Positions 24,401-41,222 are shown, numbered from the stretch's first letter. The stretch: DNA of 64,000 bases from Trogon surrucura (GCA_020746105.1 CM036620.1:28474118-28538117), one strand, 5' to 3'. The notes: generated by a model not told the origin, from the letters alone. Numbers and translations are program-made.

Positions 24401-25330
24401 ATTAATACCTCTGATGGCAAAAGTGTGATGTGAATGAAAACTGTCACTTTTCTTTTGTGTGATGTCTACTTTCTCTTAGAAATTGTAGAGAGAAGACAGT
24501 TTGAAAGAATGAAGTATGCTCCTGTCTGGGTTTTGCACTTGTTTAAACAATTTGCTGGTGACTAACTTTAGTACCTAATTAAAGCTGCTGCCTTCCTGGT
24601 GTACCTCTTGAGAAACGCTGCCAGCCAGGTAATTAATGTGCTGTGCCTGCCCTGGCTCAGATACCTATATTTGCAGCAGGCTACTTTAGAGCACGCAGTC
24701 TTATCATTGACCTTGGAGACACCTAGTGCTGGCCTCTCAATCAGACAGGATTTGGGACAAGACAGGTGTCAGACCTGACCCTGCATGACCATTTCCACTT
24801 TTCTAGCATCAGCATTTTCAGTAATAGGAGATACTGCTAACATGTTGCATCACATGTGAGGAAGATGATTTTTTTTCTTTTAGTTACAATCCACCCTGCA
24901 GTGCTGCATAACAGGAAACAAAGAGCAACGAACACTGATTTTGTCAGGCAGCCTTAGGTCAGCCTCATGTGATGTACTGGGTGTCTCTGAGTAGAAACAT
25001 GCTGCCAGATGGCTTCCTTGGCACTTAAGCTGTTGCTTTTCAGGGTACAGCTTCGCTTAAGGTCCCAGGTGCATCAGACAGAGTTGCTTTGCCCTTGAGC
25101 GCTGAATTTCTAGCCCAGATAAACTAATTAATTTATAAAATGTTGCCATCGCCTATGAAAGATGTGATGCCTCTGTAACTTCAGCCTTGACTGCAAGTGA
25201 AGGAAGTGAAGGTCTGGCAGGTTTTGCCTGGAACAGAGGTGGTATAAATCTGTGAGTCCCTTCTTTCTGTAAGTTAGAGTTGTGTGTAGCTGGGCTGATA
25301 ATTGCATACACATACACCTACAAATACAAT
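21474..25330. other. Intergenic, nothing recognised
   Basis: AT-rich spacer. A (AAATT)n-like stretch lies at about 23452-23470 and a T run at about 23514-23527. Short ORFs have no codon or domain support. Confidence 0.5.

Positions 25331-25386
<56 letters not shown>
25331..25386. repeat. (ACATAT)n microsatellite
   Basis: About nine copies of a 6-bp unit, nearly pure. It lies roughly 5 kb upstream of the SNCA CpG island. Read on the minus strand it gives a meaningless Val-Tyr repeat ORF. Confidence 0.95.
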
Positions 25387-25712
25387 CTGAGATGAAGAAC
25401 CCTTTACGCACAAAGGCATTAAGGGTGCCAAGCTGAGTTTCAGACAAACCTGTTTCAGCTCTGTTTGTGTTTCTTATCAATGGCTGCACGGCGTGACAGT
25501 GGACATCCAGTGACCCAGCCCATATTCAGCACCGTGTTCGGTTTTATCTATCGGAACAGTTCGTGAGCAGAAATCTTTGCAATAGGTATGAATTGGAAAT
25601 GGCAACAGCTGCATAATAAAGGATATGAATTTTAGACTAATAAACAGAATGTTTCCACTAGAAAACTGACTCTGAAATGATAACTTGCAACTTGATTATA
25701 CAAAGGCTTTAA

Positions 25713-25801
25713 TATATCCTGCTCTGGCAGGGGGGTTGGACTAGATGATCTTTAAGGTCCCTTCCAACCTCTAACATTCTGTGATTCTGTGATTCTGTGA
25801 T
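25713..25801 (+). mobile_element. CR1 LINE 3' end, 5'-truncated
   Basis: Contains GGGGGGTTGGACTAGATGAT, CTTTAAGGTCCCTTCCAACC and three repeats of TTCTGTGA at the end. Only about 90 bp of the element is present, which is typical of very short CR1 insertions. Confidence 0.93.
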
Positions 25802-27740
25802 ATGTGCTTAATTTTCAGTTAAGTGAACATCGCTGGAAACACCACGTGATCCACATGCGTGCTCTGGAGTGTTACCTTACAACACTTACGAGCATCCTAA
25901 ATAAAGATAATAATAAATAATAAGATAATGATGTGCAAAACCCTACGCCCACCTGTAAGCAAATGAGAAGCTATACTCAACTTTTTTTTTGAAATTGAGC
26001 ATGGGTTTGTGCTCTCAGAATTTGCTTGTGCATAGAGGTGATTACAGCATAATCAACAGCAATGGCCCACAGAGGGACCCAAGTGGGAATAGAAATGCAA
26101 ATGTTGTGATTCAAGAGTCCATGAAAATGGTCTGAACTCCCTGTTGCCTCTAAAGCAATGCATATGGTAAACTGTCCTGTAAGAAATCCAAAGATCAAAA
26201 CATAATTGCTTAAAAATTGCAGCGTTTCACACAGTTAAGGGATTTATCAAAATAAGACCATTTTCAGATTATCTGCACTCAGCAGAAAGATCCTGCAGTG
26301 GAATAATCAATGTTACCTGTGAATAACCTGCCCTAAGACAGCTTCCTTCCATGCTGCAGCTTTTCCAGGTTTTCAAAGGTACCTTTCTCCTGAGCAACAT
26401 CATCTCTCAGTTCTTCGGTAACACAGAGAGCCTGTGTGAGTCGCGCTTTGAATAAAGAGGGGAAAGCTCTCAATTTAGTACGTAGTGTTCAAAAGGAACA
26501 CCTTTCCAGTATTTTAATATGGAGAGTTTTACATTGGAATTTTTCAACCTGGAGACAGTAAATTCTGATCAGTTTTACTCTGCAGTGTTGTTCATTTGTC
26601 AACAGTTGTTCTTTCTGTAGTGGTAAAGTAGATTTACTTGATCACTGGCAACTAAACCGATAAGTTAACCTGCAATGCAAGATGGAGCGAAGTTTTTATT
26701 ACTACTTAATTGATTTTTGCTCTAGATGCTCATGCAAAGTAAACAGTGTCATTAAATAAAGATTTGTTTTAAATGCCATCAGTGGGCAATCTGCTTGTCA
26801 CTATTCTTTCTCAGATAGGAAAGGCTTCAGGGGAGAACTTACTGTGACAACCCGGAAAAAACCCCACACCCAGCAGTTGTAGACAATGTGGTTTAAATAG
26901 GAGTTACCTTGGAGATGCAATGCCAATTCCCTACCATATTTAATTCTGTTTTCCACGTGAGCCCCATCCATTTTCAGAATGAAGAATTTCCTGTGTCAAC
27001 GTTCATACTCTATTTTTTTTTCCTTCTGTGCATCTTATCCTCTGATTTAGAATTTAACAGCTGCCTATTTTGAACACTACAGCTGAAATTTTAAGCTTTT
27101 TTTCTGCTGTAGTGACTGATCCCTCTTGCCTTTACCTCCCTATTTCTAGCTGCATGATTTTATTAACCAACAAGCTGTTACTTTGTTTAACAGAAGAACA
27201 TAATGCGTCCCTTTGAAAAACACAAGGCTAAAAACCACTCTTGCAAAAGCTAGAATTTGCAAACATCTGAGCTCTTCTTTGTAAAGTTCTCAGAAATAGA
27301 TCCATAAATGTACATGGATATTTGTCATACTGGATTCTTTGCTATTGCTAACATAATTAAATAAAATAAGTATCTCCAGATTTATATCAGCATAATAAAA
27401 AGTAGCATTTCATGCTCATGGTCATTGGCATGCTAGAGAAACAAAAGACTTCTTTAAATCTGAAAAATCATACTTAGCTAAGGAGTGCAATATTCACTTT
27501 AATTCTAATTTGGGGTCTAAGTAAGTTTACTGGCCCGGGTAGTAGAGAATGACTGAGGGAGTGGCTTTCAATGAGACAATTTATATACTAAGGGCCATTT
27601 AACATGTGGAAAGAATATGATTTTGATTTACTCTCTGAAATGATGCCTAGTTTCCTCTCCCCCAAATTGGAAGGAAATAGAAATATCACATCTAGTTCTT
27701 GCACTGCTTAGTATGATTGTGCTGCATGGGGTGAATGAGA
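25802..27740. other. Intergenic, nothing recognised
   Basis: AT-rich sequence without a supported gene, RNA or mobile element. Confidence 0.5.
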
Positions 27741-27745
27741 TGAGG

Positions 27746-28921
27746 TGTCATGGTTTGACCCTGGCCGGCCGCCAGGTACCCACACAGCCGCTCTCTCACT
27801 CCCCCTTCACTGCTAAACAGGGGGAGAAAATATGTCAAAGGCTCAGGGTTTGAGATAAGGACAGGGAGATCACTTTCATTTACTGTCCTGGGCAAAACAG
27901 ACTCGATTTTGGGGAAATTAATTACATTTATTAAGAGAACCAATCAGAGAGGAGTAGTGAGAAATAAGAAAAAGCAAACAGATCTTAAAAACAGAACACC
28001 CTCCCCCATCCCTCCCTTCTTCCCGGGCTTAACATCAATCCCGGTTTCTCCATCTCCTCCCCCCCGAGCAGCGCAGGGGGACAGGAAATGGGGGAGTTAT
28101 GGTCAGTTCATCCAACATTGGTTTCACCGCTTCTTCACTCCAGAGGAGGACTCTTCACTCTTCCCCAGGCCATTGTGGGGTCCCTCTCACGGGAGACAAG
28201 CTTCACGCTCTCTTCTCCGCGTGAGTCGTCCCACGAAGGGCAATTCATCACAAACTGCCCAATGTGAGACACCTCATGAGGGGCAGCCCACCCCTCGTGA
28301 GTCTGAGGCGCAGTCCTTCAGGGGAAACTGCTCCAGCGTGAGTCCCCCGCAGCATCACAAAAGTCCCACCAGCCAACCTGCTCCAGCGTGAGCATTCCTC
28401 TCTTCCATGGGCTACAGGTTCCGGCAGCGACCTGCTCTGATGCGGGCTTCCCATGGGCTACAGCCCCCTTTAGGCATCCACCCACACAGCGTGGAGTCCT
28501 CTACACAGTGATCCTCATGGTGGACATCTACACCCTGCCCATGGGCTGCAGGGGGACAGCCTGCTTCACCATGGTCTTCACCACGACCCGGGGGACTCTG
28601 TGCTCCAGCGTCTGGAGCTCATCCTCCCCACCCCCTCCTTCTTCATTGACCTTGGTGTCTTCACAGATTCTCACTCCTCCATCTCTGTGCCAGTTGTTGT
28701 GGTGCAGTTCTTTTCCCCTATTCTTAAATATGTTTTTCACAGAGGCGTTCCTCTCCTATCACTTTACTGATAGGCTCAGCCTTGGCCAGCAGCAGGTTCC
28801 TCTTTGGAGTTGGCTGGCATTAGCTCTGTCAAACTTGGGAAGCTTCTAACAGCTTCTTGCAGAAGCCACCCTGCAGCTCACCCCCTCCCCGCCAAAATCC
28901 GGCCAGGCCAACCCAATCACA
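27746..28921 (-). mobile_element. Solo ERVL-like LTR with intact target duplication
   Basis: A 1176-bp LTR starting TGTCATGGTTTGACCCTGG and ending CCCAATCACA, i.e. TG...CA. It is flanked by the direct repeat TGAGG at 27741-27745 and 28922-28926. A 5-bp duplication is the ERVL (class III) norm. The polyadenylation-type motif (TTTATT on plus) near 27930 places the element on the minus strand. No internal retroviral sequence remains, so it is a solo LTR produced by recombination. ORFs inside it are not meaningful. Confidence 0.88.
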
Positions 28922-28926
28922 TGAGG

Positions 28927-29780
28927 ACAGAATCATGAGGGAATCATTCGTATCCTCAGTCTGCACCTTCTTACACAAAGAAATAAAATGTACTGTTGAA
29001 TGCTTGGTTGACTAAAACTGGTAGTGGAATGAAGCAAAAGGAAGGTTACCAAACAGTATAGAAGTATCAAGGCTTATAAAGAAATCTCACAAGAGGAAGA
29101 CTGCACTATGTGTTGAATGAAAACAAAACGAGGGATGCAGCAGCTCTCGGCACAGGATCATGGATGAAAGATGCTCCTTGCAGCTCACAACCTTGCATCT
29201 GATCAACACCATGTTGTGTTTCTCCTTTTGGAGAGCAATAAAAACCAAACTCTTTCTGTAGGTCTTGCAGGATTTTATACAGCACATGAAATGCTGTACT
29301 GAAGCTGAAGGTCCATCTTTTCCAACGCCTCATCTCCTACTGGTCTTGGCTTTTCATACCTAAGTTCTGCTACCAAATAGAGAAGTCTGATAGTTTTCCC
29401 TTTATGGGGAAAAAGTGACTTCCATGCATCTGACTGAGTAGCCGTGGGCATGGATGCTAATCTGGCAGGAGTGAGGTTGGGTTTCTCACAGCGTTCCTGA
29501 TTTGGGATGAAATTGTGTGCGTGCAGTAGTGCTAAGACTCAAATTACAACTGCAAGAGCATCACCTCCCAGACTTAAAAAAAATGGTCTGGAATCATGAA
29601 TCTTTTGAAGAAATCACATTGAACTCCAGTCACTTAGAGTCAAAGATTTGGAAATAGAAGATAAAGCAATGAGATGCTTGGGGAGATTTTCTAAGGCTTC
29701 GGTGAAACAAAAGGTGAAGTCAAACACAGGTCCTGCAGCTGCCATCAAGGGCTTCCTCACACTTCCAAGATGTGGTGCTC
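28927..29780. other. Spacer before the SNCA CpG island
   Basis: No gene, repeat or CpG enrichment recognised; GC content rises sharply at about 29780. Confidence 0.5.
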
Positions 29781-30199
29781 CAGCTTTTCCAGCGACTGGT
29801 GGGCGGGCAGAGTCACGGGGGGACAGGTCGCCCGGTCTCCCTTTTAGTCTTGTTCCTCTCTCGGTCTGCGTCGATGGAACAAGTGCTCCCAGTTCATCAC
29901 ACCTCCCACCTCTCTCCCACGGACGACGCGAGGGGGTGGGAGCAGGAAAGCGGGAGGGGGCGCAGCCCCTTCCCGCAAACCTCAGCAAGAGGGTGGGCCG
30001 GGAGAAGGCGGAGGAGCCTTCCTCCCTCCCCCCGCTCCTCCTTCCTTCCCTCCCGCGGCGCATCTTCTCTCCACCCCTCGCCCTTTCCTCTCCCTCACAC
30101 TCGCCGCCTGCGGGGCTGCCGTCGGGGGAGGTGCCAGCAGTCCCGGCCCGCTCTCCCCCGCCTCGGGGATGTGCTGAGAAGGGGCAGCTCCCCTCGAGC

Positions 30200-30300
30200 C
30201 CCTCCGCTCGTCCCCCTCCGCCTCCCCGGCGTGTACCCCCACCCTCCACCTCCACTCCTCCTCGGAACGGGTCGGTCGCTGGTGGCGGAGGAACCCGGTG
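30200..30300 (+). other. SNCA: Candidate 3' part of SNCA non-coding exon 1
   Basis: Sequence ending at the strong donor GTAAGT (30301-30306) inside the CpG island, in the right place to splice to exon 2 at 32074. The 5' limit given is arbitrary. Another donor further right could be used instead. Confidence 0.4.
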
Positions 30301-30517
30301 GTAAGTGGCGGGGCAGGGCGGGGCAGGCGCCGTCTCCGGTAGCGGCCGGGGGGTGCGGGAGCCCCTCGGGGCGCTCCGGGCTGCGGGAGGGAGCGGCGGG
30401 GATGCGGGCTGTGCTCCGCGTCGGTGCTGCCGAGGGCTGGGCTTCCTGCGGCTGTGCAGCCGGAGGGGTGCGCGTAGGTTTATATCCGCGGACATGCCCA
30501 CACGTATCGTTATATCC

Positions 30518-30596
30518 ATGTGTGTAAAATTTATAAAATATTTTTATATATGTATTATTTTATATATGTATTATTTTATATAAATCTATATACATC
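30518..30596. repeat. AT-rich tandem stretch inside the CpG island
   Basis: Two copies of a 16-bp unit (TATATATGTATTATTT) within an almost pure A/T segment, abruptly bounded by GC-rich DNA on both sides. Confidence 0.8.
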
Positions 30597-31020
30597 TCCT
30601 GTTGAACACTCTCTCGTGGGCACGGGGGAGGGAGGAGAAGCCGGGCGCTCTAACCACCTTGTGCCGACAGCGTGTCAGCGGCAGCCCCGTGGATGCCCAC
30701 ACGGTCACGTCGCCCTGCTCTCCACCCTAGGTGCCTCTCTCTGTGTAAATACATATCCCTCTATACGGTCCCGACGCCCTGCCCTCTCCCTCCCTCTGCA
30801 GGTCCCTGTGCATTATTCGCTATACATCCGCGCCGTCTGCTCGCCGTCGCCGGGTACCCCCACACCTGGTCGCGGCGCTGCCCCCCGCCCAGGGACAGGG
30901 ATGGACCTGGGGACCCCCTTGGTGGCGGAGCTGGAGGGTCCCGAGGGCTGGAGCCTGGCTGCCTCCCCCCTCCTCGTCTCTGTGTGTATAAGCCCCCCCC
31001 AGCCCCAGAGCGACAGGTAC

Positions 31021-32073
31021 CGTAGGCAGCTTGGCTGGAGCACAAATCCTGCCTTTCTTCGCACGCTTGTCACGAGTTAGTAGAAAGCTGCGGCAGCCCA
31101 GATGCCTTCCTAGACATCCATTCCTCCTACTCAGCCTCTGGCAGAGAAAAGAAAATGACAGGCAGCACTTCTTTCTGTGTGGGTGGAGGAAGAGAAAGGA
31201 CTATCGATAGCGGATTTGTTGAAGGGACACTGGCTTCTTGGTTTTAATTACTATTTTAGTAGTTTCAGTGTAGCGCTGGGTTGTATAGCTGACACGGAAC
31301 TCACCTGGTAGCTTTAGTGCAGTGCTTTTGAAATCCTGCATTCTTGCTTTTTTAGTCAGATCTTTTCTCAGTCCAGATCCATACAAAGAGCCCACTTGGG
31401 AAAACTCAATTCCAGAAGAGTGGTGTGGACTGTGCACAAAATGCTGGACTACTGGAAAAGTGGCATTTCCTATTTGCTCCAGTCCTTCTAGGTTGTGATG
31501 GCAGTTTCTTATAACAAGTGGACATTTGTCATTTAGAAGGTGTGTTTTCCTGTTTTTTGTTGGTTTTTTTTTAAAGTTGCCAGCATTTCTTTAAGCTGAC
31601 GATGAACAGAACTGTCCTTTGGAGGAAATGATGCCTTGGTAGGCAAGGAAGAGACTTGTCATAGCAGTGAATCCATCTTCCAACCAGAACTGCGTTATCA
31701 ACAACCTCTTGTAGGATTCAGTGGAAACAGGATCCCCAAGCTTTGCTTGGATTGAGGGAACTGCTCTGGCAGTGCTGTTTAACTTACTGTGTACAGCAGC
31801 ATGTGAGAAAACATAAAGGTGATTCATGTAATTGTACTCCTCTTTGTCCTGTTTATTTAGCTGTTCTATCTATCTGAAATACTGAGTGCAGCCTCACATA
31901 CTGAGATGTGTTTCTGTATTGCTGATAGACATGTGGATGAAAGCTATATAATATGGGGGTATAAATAATGAAATTTTAAAGTAATTGTGATTCCATTTGG
32001 TTTGATAAAATTTTCTTCCAGTTTTGGGTTAAAAAAAAATCTTACTGAAAGTGTACTGTCCTTTTTTCTCTAG
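31021..32073 (+). other. SNCA: SNCA intron 1, distal part
   Basis: Runs from the CpG island edge to the exon 2 acceptor (CTTTTTTCTCTAG, 32061-32073). Nothing else recognised in it. Confidence 0.6.
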
Positions 32074-37935
<5,862 letters not shown>

Positions 37936-38262
37936 AGTGTGCCCAGGTGGCCAGGAAGGCCAATGGCATCCTGGCTTGTATTAGAAATTGTGTGACCAGC
38001 AGAAGCAGGGAGGTGATTGTCCCCCTGTACTCAGCACTGGTGAGGCCGCACCTTGAGTATTGTGTTCAGTTTTGGGCACCTCAGTATAGGAGAGATATCG
38101 AGGTGTTGGAGCGAGAGCAGAAGAGGGCGACAAAACTGGTGAAGGGCCTGGAGAATAGACCTTATGAGGAGCGATTGAGGGAGCTGGGACTTTCCAGTTT
38201 GAGGAAGAGGAGGCTGAGGGGGGACCTCATCATGCTCTACAATTACTTGAAAGGACATTTTT
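37936..38262 (+). mobile_element. Internal CR1 ORF2 fragment lacking its 3' end
   Basis: Encodes the C-terminal CR1 ORF2 segment after the polymerase core: [39 protein letters not shown], then [20 protein letters not shown] and YNYLKG. The element stops at about 38262 in unrelated sequence, without the CR1 3' UTR or octamer repeats that a primary insertion should have. It is therefore broken at both ends, in SNCA intron 2. Confidence 0.9.
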
Positions 38263-38810
38263 TGTCTAAATCTGTCTAGCACTACCATTTCCCTATGATT
38301 TTAACCTCTGTAAAGTTTTTCTGTAGTTCAGTAATGGTGATAAACCCCTGCAAAATGAGAGCTGGAGAAGAGCTGTGAGATCAGATTGTAAGGATCTTCT
38401 GGAAACTTTGGCTGTGGTCTTCTGCGAACACATGCGTAAGCTTCCTTACGATGTTAACAGTAACGTGGTTTCTGTGCAGTGTCATCCACGGGAGTGTGCT
38501 AAGTAGGAGGTTTAATTAACACGGCTATTAATACAGTGGCAAGAAAGTCAGTACCTACAAGAAATAAACTGCAGAAGAGCATCCTGTATTATGCACATTT
38601 CCACAGCCAATGCACATTCATGAAGTGCTCTTTATTGATGGTTTTACCCTTTCCCTTAGATAGAATTTCTCTTTAATTAATTTTAATAACCTTAGAAAAT
38701 ACTGTATGCAACTGTCTGTAGTCTATATATTAGTCCCTCTCTATCATCCATCTAGGCTTCACTAGTACTTAAGTACATGTATTTTCAACCTAATATTGTT
38801 CTTTGTTTAG
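38263..38810 (+). other. SNCA: SNCA intron 2, distal part
   Basis: Unique-looking sequence ending in the acceptor TTCTTTGTTTAG just before exon 3. Confidence 0.6.
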
Positions 38811-38852
38811 GTTCCAGGACCAAGGAAGGAGTTGTTCATGGAGTCACAACAG
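38811..38852 (+). CDS. SNCA: Alpha-synuclein exon 3 (residues 41-54)
   Basis: A 42-base exon, the same length as in mammals, between acceptor TTTGTTTAG and donor CAG|GTAAGA. With the last base of exon 2 it encodes GSRTKEGVVHGVTT and one base of the next codon. Residue 53 is threonine, the residue that in people (A53T) causes familial Parkinson disease but is the normal state in birds and rodents. Residue 43 is arginine where mammals have lysine, so this repeat reads RTKEGV. The exon is too short to stand out as an open frame and was found from its splice sites and phase. Confidence 0.97.
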
Positions 38853-39561
38853 GTAAGACAATTCTTTTAATTTCAACTGCTTCTCTATGTTTGGTTAACC
38901 AACCATTTAGCTGTTAAAATTTCTGTGGATTTTTTGGACAGCACTCCCATTTATGCATGATACGAAAATGCAGAAAAAAGGAGAGGCAGAAAGCAACATT
39001 CATTTTTTCTCAAAAGGCATTTTGTCAAAATGCAAACTTATAATCAAATATGTAATTTTATTATAGGTGCTTCTGTGTGAGAAAGGGTTTTTTGAGGGAT
39101 GTTCTGAATCAAAGTCAAGCTGTACTATTACGAGCCAGGAGACTAATGAAGTCAGAATCCTAAACAGAAGGAAATAACGTGAACTTGTAGAAATTGATAA
39201 ATGAAGGCTCTTTCTGCTCTTTATTGCCAAAGGTGAAATATTCTGTGCTGGAATGTTATAAAGTAGTTGGCATAAAAAAAAAAAAAAAAGACAAATATTT
39301 GTTTATTTATTTGCTTACTTATTTATTTGCTGTGGAGAATTTCACCCTGTAGAAACGGAAAGCCCGGCTTGGGTGCCCGGGTGAGGAGGGGCATGTGTCA
39401 GGAGGACGTTGATCTGCTGCTTTAGGAGCTCATGGTTGGAGAGGACAGGCGCAAGTGGGAGAGACAGGAATTACTGACACCAGCAAAGGAGGGAAAATAA
39501 TGTGGAAGGAGCTTCCTTCATACAGCAGGGATTGCAATAGCTGGGTAGAAAGGCAGAACCA
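38853..39561 (+). other. SNCA: SNCA intron 3, first segment
   Basis: Contains an A-run with TTTA repeats at about 39275-39335; no gene or other mobile element recognised. Confidence 0.6.
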
Positions 39562-39784
39562 TACAGAATCATAGAATGCGCTGGGCTGGAAGGGACTTTT
39601 AGGGGTCATCTAGTCCAAGCGCCCTGCAGTGAGCAGGGACATCTTTAACTGGATCAGGTTGCTCAGAGCCCCATCCAGCCTGACCTTGGATGCCTCCAAG
39701 GATGGAGCCTCCACGACCTCCCTGGGCAACTTGTGCCAGTGTTGCACCACCCCCATAGTACATAAGAACTTCTCCCTAACATCT
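39562..39784 (-). mobile_element. CR1 LINE 3' end in antisense
   Basis: On the plus strand it starts AGAATCATAGAATGCGCTGG, then GGGTCATCTAGTCCAAGCGC, AGAGCCCCATCCAGCCTGAC and ends CTTCTCCCTAACATC. That is the reverse complement of a CR1 3' terminus from the distal ORF2 to the octamer tail. It abuts a second CR1 in the opposite orientation. Confidence 0.92.
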
Positions 39785-41222
39785 GGAGAGGTTCCCACAG
39801 ATTGGAAAAGGGGGAACATAACCCCCATCTTTAAAAAAGGAACCAAAGACAACCCAGGGAACTACAGACCAGTCAGCCTTACCTCTGTGCCAGGCAAAAT
39901 CATGGAACAGATTCTCCTGGTAACTGTACTAAGGCACATAAAAGATAATCAAGTGGTTGGTGACAGCCAACACGGCTTCACCAGGGGCAAATCGTGCCTG
40001 ACTAATTTAATGGCCCTCTATGATAAAGCTACAGCGCTGATTGACACGGGAAAAGCAACGGATGTCATTTTCCTGGACTTGTGCAAGGCGTTTGACACTG
40101 TCCCACATGACATCCTTGTCTCTAAAATGGAGAGACACGGGTTTGACAGATGGACCACTTGGTGGATAAAGAACTGGCTGGAAGGTTGCACTCAAAGAGT
40201 TGTGGTCAATGGCTCGATGTCCACACGGAGACCAGTGACAAGCGGTGTTCCTCAGGGGTCTGTTCTGGGTCCAGTGCTGTTCAACATCTTCGTCAGCGAC
40301 ATGGACAACAGCATTGAGTGCACCCTCAGTAAGTTTGCCGATGACACCAAGCTGTGTGGTGCTGTGGACTCACTTGAGGGAAGAGATGCCATCCAGAGGG
40401 ACCTTGACAGGCTTGAGAAATGGGCCAGTGCAAACTGCAGGAGCTTCAACAAGTCTAAGTGCAAGGTCCTTCACTGGGGTCAGGCCAATCCTAGGCACAA
40501 ATACAAACTGGGCACAGAGTGGGTTGAGAGTAGCCCTGAAGAGAAGGATTTAGGGGTGTTGATAGATGAGAAGCTCAACATGAGCCGGCAGTGCGCTCAT
40601 GCAGCCCAGGAGGCCAATCGCATCCAGGGATGTATCAGAAGCGTAGCCAGCAGGTCAAGAGAGGTGATTTTCCCCCTTTACTCTGCTCTTGTGAGACCCC
40701 ACCTAGAATACTGTGTCCAGTTCTGGTGCCCCCACCTTAAGAGGGACATAGAACTGTTGGAGCGTGTTCAGAGGAGGGCCACAAAGATGATCCAGGGGCT
40801 GGAGCACCTCCGCTATGAGGACAGGCTGCGGGAGCTGGGATTGTTCAGTCTTGAAAAGAGAAGACTTTGGGGGCACCTAATAGCTGCCTTCCAATACCTG
40901 AAGGGAACCTACAGGAAGGCTGGGGGGGGACTTTTTACAAGAGTGCCCACTGATAGGACAAGGGGAAATGGGTTTAAGTTGAAGGAGAATAGATTTAGAT
41001 TAGATTTTAGGAAGAAATTCTTCAGTCCGAGGGTGGCAAGACTTTGGAATAAATTGCCCAGAGACGTCGTGGCTGCCCCCTCCCTGGAGGTGTTCAAGGC
41101 CAGGTTGGACAGAGCCTTGGGTAGCCTGATCTAGTGGAGAGATGCCCCTGCCCGTGACAGGGAGGTTGGATTAGATGATCTCTAAGGTCCCTTTCAGCCT
41201 AGGCTATTCTATGATTCTATGA
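39785..41222 (+). mobile_element. CR1 LINE with long open reverse-transcriptase ORF2 and 3' end
   Basis: The open frame to 41134 covers most of the CR1 polymerase. It runs [45 protein letters not shown] (catalytic Asp), [12 protein letters not shown] and [11 protein letters not shown] (FADD box near 40336), followed by the C-terminal [20 protein letters not shown] region to DRALGSLI. The roughly 447 RT residues contain no stop or frameshift. The N-terminal endonuclease is absent (5' truncation). The first ~54 codons of the continuous frame come from the neighbouring antisense CR1 and are not part of ORF2. The 3' UTR ends in repeats of ATTCTATG. CR1 copies itself by target-primed reverse transcription; this copy cannot, lacking the endonuclease. 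It lies in SNCA intron 3. Confidence 0.95.

Larger units (their letters stand above)
29780..31020 (+). promoter_or_regulatory. SNCA: SNCA CpG island, promoter and non-coding exon 1 region
   Basis: A GC-rich, CpG-dense block, densest from about 29800 to 30480, lying 1.1-2.3 kb upstream of SNCA exon 2. Vertebrate SNCA genes start from such an island with a non-coding exon 1. The best donor I see on the plus strand is CCGGTG|GTAAGT at 30300/30301; a weaker one is GACAG|GTACCG near 31015. Several long ORFs on both strands across the island are a by-product of its GC content. The island is interrupted by an AT-rich tandem stretch at about 30518-30596. The start site cannot be fixed from sequence alone. 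Confidence 0.75.

Noticed and set aside
25274-25489. Val-Tyr repeat ORF on the minus strand
   Set aside because: Translation of the (ACATAT)n microsatellite.
28388-28849. 153-codon ORF in the 27.7-28.9 kb region
   Set aside because: It lies within the solo LTR and has a homologous, differently broken frame in the LTR at 17.1 kb; no selection for coding.
29614-30519. 301-codon minus-strand ORF and overlapping long plus-strand ORFs in the SNCA CpG island
   Set aside because: Arg/Pro/Gly-rich readings on both strands at once, without domain; long ORFs are expected where stop codons are rare because of GC content.
39562-41222. Twin-priming (5' inversion) of a single CR1
   Set aside because: The inverted portion is the 3' terminus including the tail, duplicated in the sense copy; twin priming inverts the 5' part.
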